Positions 1 to 9,400 of a DNA stretch of 64,000 nucleotides are shown here, piece after piece (within the stretch, counting starts at the first letter, position 1; every line of letters starts with the position of its first letter). The DNA is from Thinopyrum elongatum (lineage: Eukaryota; Streptophyta; Magnoliopsida; Poales; Poaceae). The position numbers and the translations under genes were made by a program. Where the stretch lies: positions 285,893,395-285,957,394 of the forward strand of contig CM022298.1 of NCBI GenBank assembly GCA_011799875.1, written 5' to 3'. The notes under the pieces are model-generated. The model searched no databases. It was not told the DNA's origin and worked only from the letters and a program-made list of their open reading frames with translations.

Positions 1-466
1 TGTCATGGTCACCAAGACCCTCATCGACAGCGGCGCCGGCCTCAATGCCCTCTCCGTGGAAGCCTTCGACATGCTCGAGGTGCCTTACGACCAGTTCGCG
101 CCCACCAAGCCCTTCTCGGGAGTGACCAAAGGCTCCGCCACCCACTTGGGGTAGGTGCGCCTCCCTGTCACCTTCGGCAAGCGTGACAATTACCGCACCA
201 AGCTGATCGACTTCGACGTGGCTTGCATCGGCCTCCCGTACAATGCCATCCTGGGGTATCCGACCCTCGCCAAGTTCATGGCGGCGACCCATCTGGGCTA
301 CAACATCATTAGGATGCTAGGCAGCAGCGGCGTCATCACGATGGCTGAAGATACAAAGGACGCGGTCCGGGCCCTCAAGCTCGTCTACAAGGCCGTGGCG
401 GCCTCATGCCCCGACATCGGGGGCACCCCGGAGGCTTTGGGGGCCGCTCCCACGAAGAAAAAGTAG
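1..466 (+). pseudogene. Gypsy A aspartic protease region
   Basis: The frame beginning at base 2 reads into the retropepsin-like protease of pol. The active-site triad is visible as LIDSGAG at about residues 9-15, followed by the conserved blocks GVTKGS, RLPVTFGKRDNY and IGLPYNAILGYP. The same region recurs in bodies B, C and D (9395, 47079, 55383), which shows the intended reading. Two in-frame TAG stops interrupt it, at 152-154 and 464-466. Both lie where the sister copies have glutamine (CAG, or CAA in one case), so they look like C-to-T changes. The enzyme would process Gag-Pol. Here it can only be a relic. Confidence 0.9.
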
Positions 467-1465
467 TTATTCTCTCAGGATCAGGCCGAGACGATGGAGG
501 TGCCTGTCGATAGCGGGGGCTCGGGCCCCACCTTCACCATCAGCGCCGGCCTTACCCCAGAACAGGAGGAGGCGCTGATTGGCTTCCTCCGGGCAAACAA
601 GAACGTATTTGCATCGGAAGCATCCGACTTGGCTGGCGTCCCGACGGAGGTGAGCGAGGACCACATGGTGGTATGCCCCAGTGCGTGTCCGGTAAAGCAA
701 AAGGCGCGACGTCAAGCACAAGAGAAGCAAGCGTTCATCATCCAAGAGGTTCGCAAGCTGCAAGAAGCCAGTGTTATTCGAGAGGTACGGCACCCGGATT
801 GGCTGGCCAACCCTGTGGTTGTCCCCAAAAAGGGGGGAAGGAGCGCATGTGCGTCGACTTCACGAGCATCAAGAAGGCTTGCCCTCAGGACCCCTTCCCG
901 CTCCAGCGCATTGACCAGATCGTGGACTCCACCGCCGAGTGCGATCTATTGTGCTTTTTGGATGCTTTCTCAGGGTATCATCAAATCAAGATGGCGACAA
1001 AGGACGTTGAGAAGACGACCTTCATTTCCCCATGCGGTGTGTACTGCTACACCTGCATGCCATTCGGGCTGTGGAACACCGGTGCAACCTTCCAGCGACT
1101 GATGCGCATCGTGCTAGGGCTGCAGCTGGGGAGAAATGCGGAGGCGTATGTCGACGACATCATGGTCAAGTCACGAGAGGCAAGGCCCCTGATCGAGGAC
1201 CTGGAGGAGATGTTCGCCAACCTGCGCCAAGTGAACCTGAGGCTCAACCCAGAGAAGTGCATGTTCGGGGTCCCGTCCGGCAAGCTGCTAGGCTTCCTTG
1301 TGTCGCATCGAGGGATCGAAGCTAACCCCGAAAAGATCAAGGCAATTGAAAAGATGCGCCCGCCTCAGATCGTCAAAGAGATGTAAAAGCTCGCGGGCTG
1401 TGTGACCTCCCTGGGGCGCTTCATCTCCAAGCTCGGCGAGCGCAACCCTCCCTTTCTTCAAGCTG
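467..1465 (+). pseudogene. Gypsy A reverse transcriptase
   Basis: The reading continues from the protease into the RT spacer and palm. The first half (to about 838) is in one frame and ends at NPVVVPKKGG. The second half, from MCVDF at 847, is in another, so about one base has been lost near 838-840. RT motifs are well kept: CVDFTSIKKACP, FLDAFSGYHQIKMA (first catalytic aspartate), CMPFGLWNTGATFQRLM, and the YVDD box in AYVDDIMVKS near 1150. A TAA at 1384-1386 breaks the thumb, and the frame changes again before 1466. RT would copy the element RNA into cDNA. The active-site residues are intact but the chain is not. Confidence 0.93.
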
Positions 1466-2543
1466 ATGAAGAGGAAGGGCCCTTTTGATTGGACTCCAGA
1501 AGCTGAGGCAGCCTTCGAAGACCTCAAGAGATACCTCACAAGCCCACCTGCTATGGTGGCGCCTCATCCTCGCGAGCCCCTGCTGCTCTACTTGGCAGCC
1601 ACCCCCCACTCGGCTAGTGCAGCGCTCGTGGCGGTCCGGGAGGAGCGCGTCACCACAGGCGTGAGGCAAGGAGACCCGCAAGGGGTCGCACAACGTTCGC
1701 CACCTCAGGACGGCGCCCCTGAGGCCCTCGTCACTTCACCAGCCAACAGGCCTCCCGAGTCCTTCGCGCCCCACGCGGAGCAGGACGCCATCGACACCTC
1801 GCCCCTCGTCGAGCATCCGATGTACTTCATCAGCACCGTGCTGTGGGATGCGCGCGCGCTACCCTAGGCAGTAGAAGCTCTTGCTCGCACTACTCGTCGC
1901 CTCAAGGAAGCTGTGCCATTATTTCCAGGGCCACCCCATCAAGGTCTTCTCTGCATACCGCCTGGAGAAAGTGCCGGGCAACCCCAATGCTGCTGGGAGG
2001 GTTACAGAGTGGAAAATCGAGCTGCAGGCCTTCTAGCTGGAGTTCAGCACGACCAGGGTCATCAAGGGTGCGGCCCTCGCTGATTTCATGGTGGAGTGGA
2101 CGGACGCTCCAAACTAGGGGTTGGACGAGGGCCAGTCTCTCACGCCTGGCGACAAGGCGTTCGATGGCTGGGTCATGCACTTCAACGGTGCCTTTGCGTG
2201 GCGGGACGCGGGGGCTGGAGTCGTACTCATCTCGCCAACCAAGGACAAGCTCTACTATGTCGTGCAGCTCTGCTCCAGCATGGCGAGAAGGTCTCCAACA
2301 ACATCGCGGAAGACAAGGTCTTGATCACCGGCCTCAGGGCCGCGGCCGCCCTGGGGGTCAAGTGCCTCACCATCAAGGGCAACTCCCAGCTCCTCATCAA
2401 CTTTTCCAACAAGGAGTACAAACCAAAGAACGAGCACATCGAGGCATACCTGGAAGAGGTATGTAAAATTGAAAAGCGCTTCCTGGGCTTGTAATTGCAG
2501 CACGTCCCGCGCGGCGCGAACAAGGAAGCAGCGACATCGCCAA
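1466..2543 (+). pseudogene. Gypsy A RT connection and RNase H, upstream copy
   Basis: From 1466 the frame reads the RT connection (GPFDWTPEAEAAFEDLKRYL) and then the stretch preceding RNase H. RNase H follows around 2170-2490 (MHFNGAFAWRDAGAGVVLIS, then VKCLTIKGNSQLLINF). The residue normally read as the first catalytic aspartate, present as FDGA in the downstream copy at about 3320, is asparagine here (FNGA), so this copy would be inactive even if translated. TAG stops lie at 1872-1874, 2034-2036 and 2115-2117, each where the downstream copy or the family consensus has glutamine. This is the first half of a direct tandem duplication. Confidence 0.85.
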
Positions 2544-3690
2544 GAGTGCATCTCGCCACCTCAGGACGCCGCCCTTGAGGCCCTCATCACTTCACCAGCC
2601 AATTGGCTGATGGCAAAGTAGCAGATTCCAGTAGTGCCCTGGGCTGGTGGGCCGTTACAGCGCTGGACCCTACCCACCTCTTTGCCGTCTGCCAGCAGAT
2701 GGCAAAGATTCTTTGCCGTCTGCTGGCAGACGGCAAAGAATTGGCTGATGGCAACCAGGTTCTTTGCCATCAGCCAGCTCTTTGCCGTCTGTTTTCCCAA
2801 AGCAGACGGCGAAGAGCCTCTTTGCCGTCTGCCAGCACACGGCAAAGAGCTGGCAGATGGCAAAGTAGCAGATTCCAGTAGTGCAATGGGCCTCTCGAGT
2901 CCCTCGTGCCCCACGCGGAGCAGGGCACCGTCGACATCTCGCCCCTCATTGAGCATCCGGTGTACTTCGTCAGCACCGTGCTGCGGGATGTGCGCGTGTA
3001 CTACCCTATGCAGCAGAAGCTCTTGCTCGCACTCCTCATCGCCTCAACGAAGCTGCACTATTATTTCCAGGGCCACCCCATCAAGGTCGTCTCTGCATAC
3101 CCCCTGGAGAAAGTGTCGTGCAGCCCCAACGCTGCTGGGAGGGTTGCAGAGTGGAACATCGAGCTGTAGGCCTTCTAGTTGGAGTTCAGCACGACCAGGG
3201 TCATCAAGGGTGTGGCCCTCGTTGATTTCTTGGTGGAGTGGATGGACGCTCCCGACCAGGGGCTGGACGAGGGCCAGTCCCTCGCGCCTAGCTACAAGGC
3301 GTCCGATGGCTGGGTCATGCACTTTGATGGTGCCTTTGCGTGGCGGGGCGCGGGGGCTGGAGTCGTACTCATCTCGCCGACCAAGGACAAGCTCTACTAT
3401 GCCGTGCAGCTCTGCTTCCAGCTTGGCGAGAGGGTCTCCAACAACATCACAGAATAATAGGGCTTGATCACTGGCCTCAGCGCCGCGGCCGCCCTGGGGG
3501 TTAAGTGCCTCACCATCAAGGGCAACTCCCAGCTCCTCGTCAACTTTTCCAACAAGGAGTACAAACCAAAGGACGAGCACATGGAGGCATACCTAGAAGA
3601 GGTACATAAAATTGAAAAGCGCTTCCTGGGCTTGTAATTTCCGCACGTCCCGTGCGGCGTGAACAAGGAAGCAGACGACATCGCCAAGTG
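1697..3690 (+). repeat. Internal tandem duplication of the RNase H region
   Basis: About 0.85 kb (1697-2550) is repeated directly downstream (2551-3690, which also contains a 281-bp insert). Landmarks pair one to one: CACGCGGAGCAGG at about 1777 and 2917, CACCGTGCTG at about 1834 and 2974, and the exit sequence CGCTTCCTGGGCTTGTAATT at about 2477 and 3619. The copies differ at many positions, so the event is not recent. The breakpoint falls in a short shared string (TCGCC), as expected for unequal exchange or replication slippage. Confidence 0.88.
2603..2883. mobile_element. Small CACTA-terminus-like insertion
   Basis: This 281-bp insert sits in the downstream RNase H copy, at a point where the upstream copy reads straight through (1746). 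It is full of palindromic motifs of the form CTTTGCCGTCTGC / GCAGACGGCAAAG, as in the subterminal arrays of grass CACTA elements. Its right end reads, on the minus strand, CACTACTGGAATCTGC, a canonical CACTA terminus. CAA flanks both sides (2600-2602 and 2884-2886), which fits a 3-bp target duplication. The left end does not start with an inverted CACTA; instead the same terminus appears again in direct orientation at 2603-2636. So it is a rearranged or foldback derivative, without coding capacity. Confidence 0.75.
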
Positions 3691-3844
3691 GGCATCTCGC
3701 CGAGAGCCTCAGAAGCTTGGCGTCTTCCAGGAGAGGCTCTTCAAGCCGTCGGCGGCGGCCCCGGCCCCAGGCCCGACGCCGTTCCGGAAAGAGCCACCAC
3801 CGGCCCCGTCCTCGGGTGCCCCAGCCTGTGGTCCGACCTCGTGA
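2884..3844 (+). pseudogene. Gypsy A RNase H, downstream copy, and spacer
   Basis: This is the second copy of the RNase H region. It reads PVYFVSTVLRDVRVYYPMQQ near 2960, then VDFLVEWMDAPDQGLDEG and MHFDGAFAWRGAGAGVVLIS near 3320, so the first catalytic aspartate is kept here. Two TAG stops (3167-3169 and 3176-3178) replace glutamines and a TAA-TAG pair lies near 3457. From 3659 it continues with NKEADDIAKWASRREPQ, the end of RNase H, and a proline-rich spacer that stops at 3842-3844. The function would be removal of template RNA during cDNA synthesis. Confidence 0.85.
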
Positions 3845-5083
3845 GCCTGTTTACTCCTGGCGTTGGAACCATAGGCAGGCTGCTGGACCGAGGGGTTCAA
3901 GGCATACTTACACCGCGGAGCCTTACCAGAGCAGGACATAGAACGCGTGGCTCGCCAGGCCACCACTTATTGCTTGCAGGATGGCGAGCTGTAGCGCAGA
4001 CGCCCCAACAATGTCTCGCTGTGGTGCATATACGAGGAGCAGTGGCGGGAGCTGTTGGCCGACATCCATGGTGGAGATTGCGGACACCACTCCTCATCGC
4101 GCACCCTCATGGGCAAGGTGCTTCGCAGTAGGTTCTACAGGCCTACGGCGCTCCACGACGCCACCGAGCTGGTGCGATCCTGCGAGGCCTGCCAGTTCCA
4201 CACCAAGCAGATTCATCAGCCCGCGCAAGGTCTCCAAACCATCCCGCTCTCATGGCCCTTCGTGGTCTGGGGGATGGATATCCTCGGCCCCTTTCCTCGG
4301 GCGGCAAGTGGTTACTGCTATCTCTACGTCGCCATCGACAAGTTCACCAAGTGGGCAGAGGTGGAGCCCATGCGCACCATCCCCGTCGGCTCAGCCGTCA
4401 AGTTCATCAAGGGCCTTGTGAGCCGTTTCGGGGTCCCCAACCGTATCATTACCGACAATGGCTCCCAATTCACAAGTAACCTTTTCAGAACATATTGTGC
4501 TAACCTTGGAACCCAGATATGCTACGCTTCGGTGGCACACCCGCGGGGCAACGGCCAGGCTAAGCGTGCCAACGCGGAGGCCCTTATGGGCCTCAAGACA
4601 AGGAGCTTCAAGAAGAAGCTTAAGGCCTGCGGCAGGGGTTGGATCGGTGAGCTTCAGTCTGTGTTGTGGTCCATCTGCATCACTGCGACTAAGCCCACTG
4701 GCGAGACCCCGTTCTTCCTTTTCTATGGGGCTGAGGCGGTCCTCCAGCACGTGGTCAAGCACCGCTCCCCGCGAGTCTTGGCATTCGACGAGGCGCATCA
4801 GGATGCCTCACGGGGAACAGATCTCGTGCTCGGGGAGGAGGCCTGTCGCCAAGCCTCACTCCGCGCCGCGAGGTACCGGCAGGCGCTATGGCGCTACCAT
4901 TGCCGCAGCATCCGCCCCCGGATTCTCGAAGTCAGACACCTCATCCTGAGGTTGGTCCTCTCCAGGGAGGGCCTCCACAAACTCTCGCCCATGTGGGATG
5001 GCCCGTTCAGGGTCACTCGTGTCTCTAGGCCCGGTGCCGCACGCCTGGAGATGAAGGATGGGGTCCCCATCCAGAATGCTTAG
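3845..5083 (+). pseudogene. Gypsy A integrase
   Basis: The longest gypsy pol frame in the window (open from 4055 to 5083) encodes an integrase. The HHCC zinc-binding part is visible (HGGDCGHH, then CEACQ), followed by the core: GMDILGPFPRA with the first aspartate and IITDNGSQF with the second. The third acidic residue should sit 35 residues further on, in a GQxER-type motif, but the sequence reads GNGQAKRANAE: the glutamate is lysine (AAG for GAG, about 4561-4563). A TAG at 3993-3995 interrupts the entry (GEL-stop-RRRP). The C-terminal part (KLSPMWDGPFRVTRV) is typical of gypsy integrases. It would insert cDNA, but this copy should be catalytically dead. Confidence 0.92.
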
Positions 5084-6296
5084 AACATTCAGCATCTCTG
5101 CAAGTTCTACCCGTGACACTCTCACGTAATAATGAGTGGGTCTGTACATGCCCCGGAGTCTCCCGGTGCGCCGCCCCACGTCCCCGGGAGCTCTCACCCA
5201 CGCCCAAGTTGAAGCCCCATGCTCTGCGCTGGCGGACGACACGGTCGAACAGCGACTATGCCCACGCCAAGTGGAGGCCCCATGCTCCGCGCTGGTGGGA
5301 AGACAAGCATAGGCACCGGACGCGGATTTTTCTTTCGCTTGCACTTGTAACCAATTTACCACCTTTTGGAATGAAGTTTGAAGTTCTCGCATCTTTATTT
5401 GAAAAGGGGTGGGAATTTTTTCTCCTTACAGTGCTTTTCCTCCTTGAATTTCGTTTTTAGAGGAAGTGGCGGTTGCTTGTTGCTCCCTCCCGCACGTCCC
5501 GCTAGCGGGGCCTGGGCACGGTGTTTGCGCTCGGGCTAGCCCCAGCGGCGTTGGAGGCCCAGGCCACAATGGCCGTGGGTCTGCCCGCACGCACTCCTTG
5601 CCAAGGCCTTGGCATCCAAATCCTCACGCAACGCTCTCGAGCGAGCCAATAGGCACGTATTGTTTTCAGCCCCTGGCCTCAGGAGCGTTCATCTCCTGGC
5701 CTTGCCGGGCATCGCGACCAGGCATACCATCGACAATCGACCCTCGCTCGGGAGCTCTGGACGCAAGATGGGCGCCAAGGAAGGGTGGCTGGAGAAAAAG
5801 CAGCCATGGTCTGGCTCATTATTGAGGAATCCTACGTCAAGTGCTTTTTACATCTCCGCGAGGTCAGATGCCAGGCGGAGGCGCCTCCGGAGGCCCTGGA
5901 ACCTCGCGAGTCCCCCAGGGACCTCACAAGCTGCAAGCCCCTCAAGACCCCGGAGCGATCCGGTCCATTAGGAGGGAGCCTCCTCGGGACCCCAGGGGTG
6001 TACCTTGGATCAAGTCTCCGGAGCAGCGTGCCCCCACGACGCAGGGATACGCCAAGGGTCACAAGCGCACCAAGCCAAGTTATCCTAATTGCGCCTGGTA
6101 GGAACCTTTCAATTAGTAACAATGTAAATCCTAGAATATGAGCGGGAAACACTGATATAAAGGCACAAGCGCCGCAGTTCATTACACGCCCTGTGCGGCT
6201 CTTCATGACTCTTGATGCAGGAAACAAAAAACAAACAAAAGGAGCGGCCTCCCGAGGGCTGCTGTTCCGAAAGCCTGGCTCCGGCGCCGCCCACGC
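5084..6296 (+). other. Non-coding tail of gypsy A between integrase and antisense ORF
   Basis: No convincing coding region on either strand. The stretch holds a two-copy minisatellite (next entry), then GC-rich DNA. The last part, near 6100-6240, is AT-rich and probably serves as the 3' untranslated region of the antisense ORF that ends at 6297. The matching tails in B, C and D (from 10725, 48285 and 56630) begin with the shared string GGTTTGTTCAATTGAGGGCG. Confidence 0.6.
5195..5310 (+). repeat. 63-bp minisatellite in gypsy A tail
   Basis: Two copies of a unit with core AAGCCCCATGCTC and GACTATGCCCACGCC, offset by 63 bp (cores at about 5206 and 5269). The same unit is found three times in body B (60-bp period) and three times in body C (64-bp period), so it is a family trait and not a local accident. 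Confidence 0.8.
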
Positions 6297-7148
6297 TCAG
6301 TTGAAGTCCTCCTCCTTGACGGGGGCACGACGGCGTGGCACCTCACCCTCCTCCTTGGTCCGGGCGTGGTGACGTGGTGGCTCATCATAGTCGTCGTCAC
6401 TCGTTCTCCCCTCGGGGGAGGCGCCGCTGCTGCCCGAGGTGTCGCAACTGTCACCAAGGGAAAGTTCACCGCGAAGGACGCTGCCGCCGCGATGGCCAAC
6501 GTCGTCGGAGAGGAGGTCGCTGTAGCTGCCTTCACCCTCTGGGCAGCACCCCATGCGCCTACCGTCTTCCCCGAAGACCTTGACGAAGAACGTTGCTGCG
6601 CCGTAGTACTTGAAATGGAGGGTGCACCTCCCCTGCAAGCCGCGGGCGCGGGCGAATGTCTGCCACCCGTAGTTCAGGAACACATTGCCCGCGGGGGTAA
6701 CCTCGACCTCCACCCACGAGGCCTTGTTGCAGCAGATGTCGGCCTGCAGCCATAGGCCAGTAAGTCCTCTAGCCGGCAACTCCACCGCGAAGAAGCGCGG
6801 GAGCTGGATCCAGCTGCCTGCCAGCCTCTCCACCCACACCACGAACTCTCGGGCCACGTCGGCCGAGTGGGATTGTGGGCGCGGTGGCCGGGCGGCCACT
6901 GTGAGCCTTCCACCTTGACCACGGCCGCCACAGCGTCCATAGCCGCTTCCGCGGAAGTGACCCTTCCCGCGCCTGCCGGAGACAATGCGGACCCCCATGG
7001 GGGTGGGCTCGCGTCCCTGGCGAACCGCGGCCGGTGTTGCGGAGGACTTGCGGGGACGGCCATGCCCCCTCTTGGGCGGTGGCGACCCTAGTCCCCCCTG
7101 GGGGGCTTTCCCCATTTCGGCGGCGGAGAACCTCCTCACTGGCGCCAA
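6297..7148 (-). CDS. Antisense ORF of gypsy A: AT-hook-like plus B3-domain protein
   Basis: An uninterrupted 283-codon frame antisense to the retrotransposon. The N-terminus is basic, with an AT-hook-like GHGRPRKS at about residues 28-35 and RG/G-rich stretches to about residue 85. Residues about 105-205 look like a plant B3 DNA-binding domain: LPRFFAVELPARGL, then WVEVEVTPAGNVFLNYGWQ and FKYYGAATFFVKVF. The C-terminus is acidic and serine-rich. A TATA-like CCTATAG on the minus strand (7223-7229) lies about 75 bp upstream of the ATG. The N-terminus is homologous to that of the B antisense ORF, but the rest differs. Possible role: a nuclear DNA-binding protein encoded by the element or captured from the host. 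Expression is unproven. Confidence 0.75.
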   Translation of the reverse strand: MAPVRRFSAAEMGKAPQGGLGSPPPKRGHGRPRKSSATPAAVRQGREPTPMGVRIVSGRRGKGHFRGSGYGRCGGRGQGGRLTVAARPPRPQSHSADVAREFVVWVERLAGSWIQLPRFFAVELPARGLTGLWLQADICCNKASWVEVEVTPAGNVFLNYGWQTFARARGLQGRCTLHFKYYGAATFFVKVFGEDGRRMGCCPEGEGSYSDLLSDDVGHRGGSVLRGELSLGDSCDTSGSSGASPEGRTSDDDYDEPPRHHARTKEEGEVPRRRAPVKEEDFN

Positions 7149-7472
7149 GGCTGTCGAGGTGGCAGTTTGGAGAGGGGAGGCAAGAAGACGAAGACGGGCT
7201 GGGGGCTTCGCCCCCTCGCCCTCCTATAGGCGATCGGAGGCCAACTGGCACCCCTTCGCATTACGAGCAATGATGGCTCTGCAGCGTGCGCCAGGCCCTT
7301 ATCAAGTCGGGGCGGTTGCCGAGGTGATGTGGGGAAGTGGAGGCGTCCGCACCCCGTCATGCGCCATGCGTCGAGCCTGGCCCGCAGGCGGTTGGGGCCT
7401 GCGGCGCTTCGCCCTTCACTCTTTGTCTTCGGCTCGAAGCCAGCACGAGCGCGCCTTGGGCCCGGGGACTAC
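7149..7472. promoter_or_regulatory. Polypurine tract and antisense promoter-like region, gypsy A
   Basis: The 3' end of this spacer, CTTGGGCCCGGGGACTAC just before 7473, is nearly identical to the sequence preceding the LTRs at 14253 and 53234. It is therefore the probable polypurine tract priming plus-strand DNA. On the minus strand the spacer is the upstream region of the antisense ORF, with a TATA-like element at 7223-7229. Confidence 0.6.
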
Positions 7473-8361
7473 TGTCAGCATTCTGGGATCGGGGGTACCC
7501 TGACTTGCCTCCCTGCGGCCCAGCACATGGACTCGACGATGGCCTGGTACGACCCAAGCTACAAGATCCCCAGGGCAAGACCCTCGTGATGGCCCTGGCC
7601 TCGCGAGGCGAGCAACGCCAAGACCTCCAGAGGAGCGGTCTCTCCAGGCTGCCTCCCGAGGAGCGAAGATTTCTATACAGGCCTCCCGCCTCGCGAGGCG
7701 TGCGATGACGTGAGCCATTACGACCAAGGCCAGGCGGGCGCCAGCGGGCACAGAAGGGACAATTTCCTCTTCGATGCTAAGGGAGCAAGGACAGGCGCCG
7801 GTTCCCGAGGAAGGCCCCAAAGCTTTCCATTCCGGTGCAACGAGACCAAGACCACGGGCTCGGCAGGACGGATGTCATCGCCGAGCCCACCATTGTTTCA
7901 TAGATAGAAGCTTTGCAGGCAAGGAAAACCTTTCATTAGGATAAGATGTACTTCCTGTTCCCCTTCAAAATTGGCCATTGTGGGATCGCTTCCCGCCTAA
8001 GTTATGAGGGAAGAGGACCAAGGCCACTATAAATAGGGACTAGCCACCATCGTAGAACGGATCCGACCCCCGGACCAATCCATCCTCACCACCTGAGCCC
8101 TCGCGATGCTGCTCATACACTGTACTAGTTCATCCTCTACCTCCTCGTGAGGCCAATCCACCAAAAGCAGGAGTAGGGTCTTACACCGCAAGGTGGCCCG
8201 AACCTGGGTAAATCTCTGTGTTCATCCCTTCCTTACGATCCTGTGCACACGGTGAGATCAAGCCCTTGGTATGGTGAGCTAAGCGTGGTTGTGAAGCAAG
8301 ATCCTTCATTCACGCCCCAGAGTTTGAACCTTCTTGGGTCCGCGAAGCCCTGATTCTGACA
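7473..8361 (+). repeat. Gypsy LTR 1 (3' LTR of A)
   Basis: An 889-bp LTR bounded by TGTCAG and CTGACA, matching the LTRs at 14253-15104 and 53234-54061. It has a TATA box, a U5-like segment (GCAGGAGTAGGGTCTTACAC) and the shared end CTTGGGTCCGCGAAGCCCTGA. The preceding polypurine tract marks it as the 3' LTR of body A. Body B's gag begins directly after it without a recognisable tRNA primer site. Confidence 0.9.
8028..8035 (+). promoter_or_regulatory. TATA box of LTR 1
   Basis: TATAAATA in the context GCCACTATAAATAGGG, 555 bp into the LTR. LTR 2 has the same box at 14786-14793. LTR 3 has lost this segment. Confidence 0.75.
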
Positions 8362-9400
8362 ACGACAACATCCTTGACCCTACGGAATTCCTCCAGCTCT
8401 ACACGTTGAGCATCGAGGCGGTGAATGGCGACGACAAGGTCATGGCGAACTGGTTTCCCATGGCCCTCAAGGACGGCGCGTGCTCCTGGCTCATGCACCA
8501 CCCAGAGGGGTCAATCTCCTCGTGGGATGAGCTCCGTGAGCAGTTCATCGCCAACTTCCAAGGGACCTATGACCGCGCCCTCACCGTCAATGACCTGCGA
8601 CGCATGAAGCAACATCCGGGCGAGACCATCCGCAAGTACATTCAACACTTCACCCAAGTTCGCCTCAAGATCCCGAAGGCCTCGAACGAGGCCATCATCT
8701 CTGCGTTCACATAAGGCGTCACAGACGTCAGGTTGAGCCAGGAGCTCGCCATCAAAGATGACCTGTGCTCAGCATTGGAGCTGTTCAATTTGGCCGACAA
8801 GTGTGCCAAGGCCGAAGAAGGCCGCCTCTCCCTCCTCAAGCACCCAGACGTCGATCCCGAAGACAAGAAGGCCAAGCCAAGGAAGCCAAGCGCAAAGGCC
8901 CCACTGTGCTGGCAGCAGAGCCTGAGCTAAAGCATGGTCATGATCGCGATGATCCCCCCAAGGATGCTCGCCCGTTTTGCATCTTCCACAACGTGCACAC
9001 CGACAACACCGATGACTGTCAAGAGCTCAGGGCGCTCTGGGACGAGTGCCTGGGCCGCCGCCGTGAGCGCAGCGACCATGGCTTCGGCCGTGGAGGGGGC
9101 CGCGGTGGAGGCCGCTGGGACAACCGCAACCCCCGTCAGGGATGGCATGATTAGCCTCGTGAGGGTGGCTGGCATGACTAGCCTCATGACGGCTCCTAGC
9201 GCAATCAGCCTCGTGAGGCCCGTCCTCAGGGCAACGCTGGCATTCCACCTCTACCGCCGCCGCCAAGGAGAAACGATGACAACCAGCAAGACAAAGGTGT
9301 TGGGGGCTACCAGGAGCCTCGCGCGATTGTCTGCATCCTTGGTGGAGCTCAGGCACCCGCCTCAAACCGCATCTTCAAGCAGTTCTCTCATGAGGTGAAT
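8362..9400 (+). pseudogene. Gypsy B gag
   Basis: The frame through 8365-8714 encodes a Retrotrans_gag-type capsid region: VMANWFPMALKDGACSWLM, SISSWDELREQFIANFQGTY, then GETIRKYIQHFTQVRLKIP. A TAA at 8712-8714 interrupts it, and the same frame continues to about 8878, where one base is missing relative to body D. In the new frame a short zinc-binding-like motif follows (FCIFHNVHTDNTDDCQEL near 8976), then a glycine/arginine-rich RNA-binding tail. That tail has three further stops (near 9150, 9178 and 9199), at least two where body D keeps glutamine. The product would package the element RNA. Confidence 0.88.

Larger units (their letters stand above)
1..8361 (+). mobile_element. Ty3/gypsy LTR retrotransposon body A with 3' LTR
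   Basis: This is the 3' part of a Ty3/gypsy element that enters from the left edge. In order it holds an aspartic protease, reverse transcriptase, RNase H (duplicated), integrase, a non-coding tail, an antisense ORF and a 3' LTR. The order RT, RNase H, integrase is diagnostic of Ty3/gypsy. An extra antisense gene between integrase and the 3' LTR is known from Tat-lineage grass elements such as Grande and RIRE2, which is why I suspect that lineage. The coding part is dead: several TAG stops, frameshifts, an internal duplication and a lost integrase catalytic residue. gag and the 5' LTR, if present, lie outside the window. Confidence 0.93.

Noticed and set aside
494..1340. Overlapping frames at 494-1102 and 1032-1325 on plus and 1047-1340 on minus as separate genes
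   Set aside because: Only the parts matching the pol order are real; the rest are shadow readings of the high-GC RT sequence.
4391..4798. Minus-strand ORFs opposite integrase and RNase H (3044-3580, 4391-4798, 4886-5392)
   Set aside because: They mirror conserved pol coding sequence and show no domain; the duplicated RNase H yields the same shadow twice.
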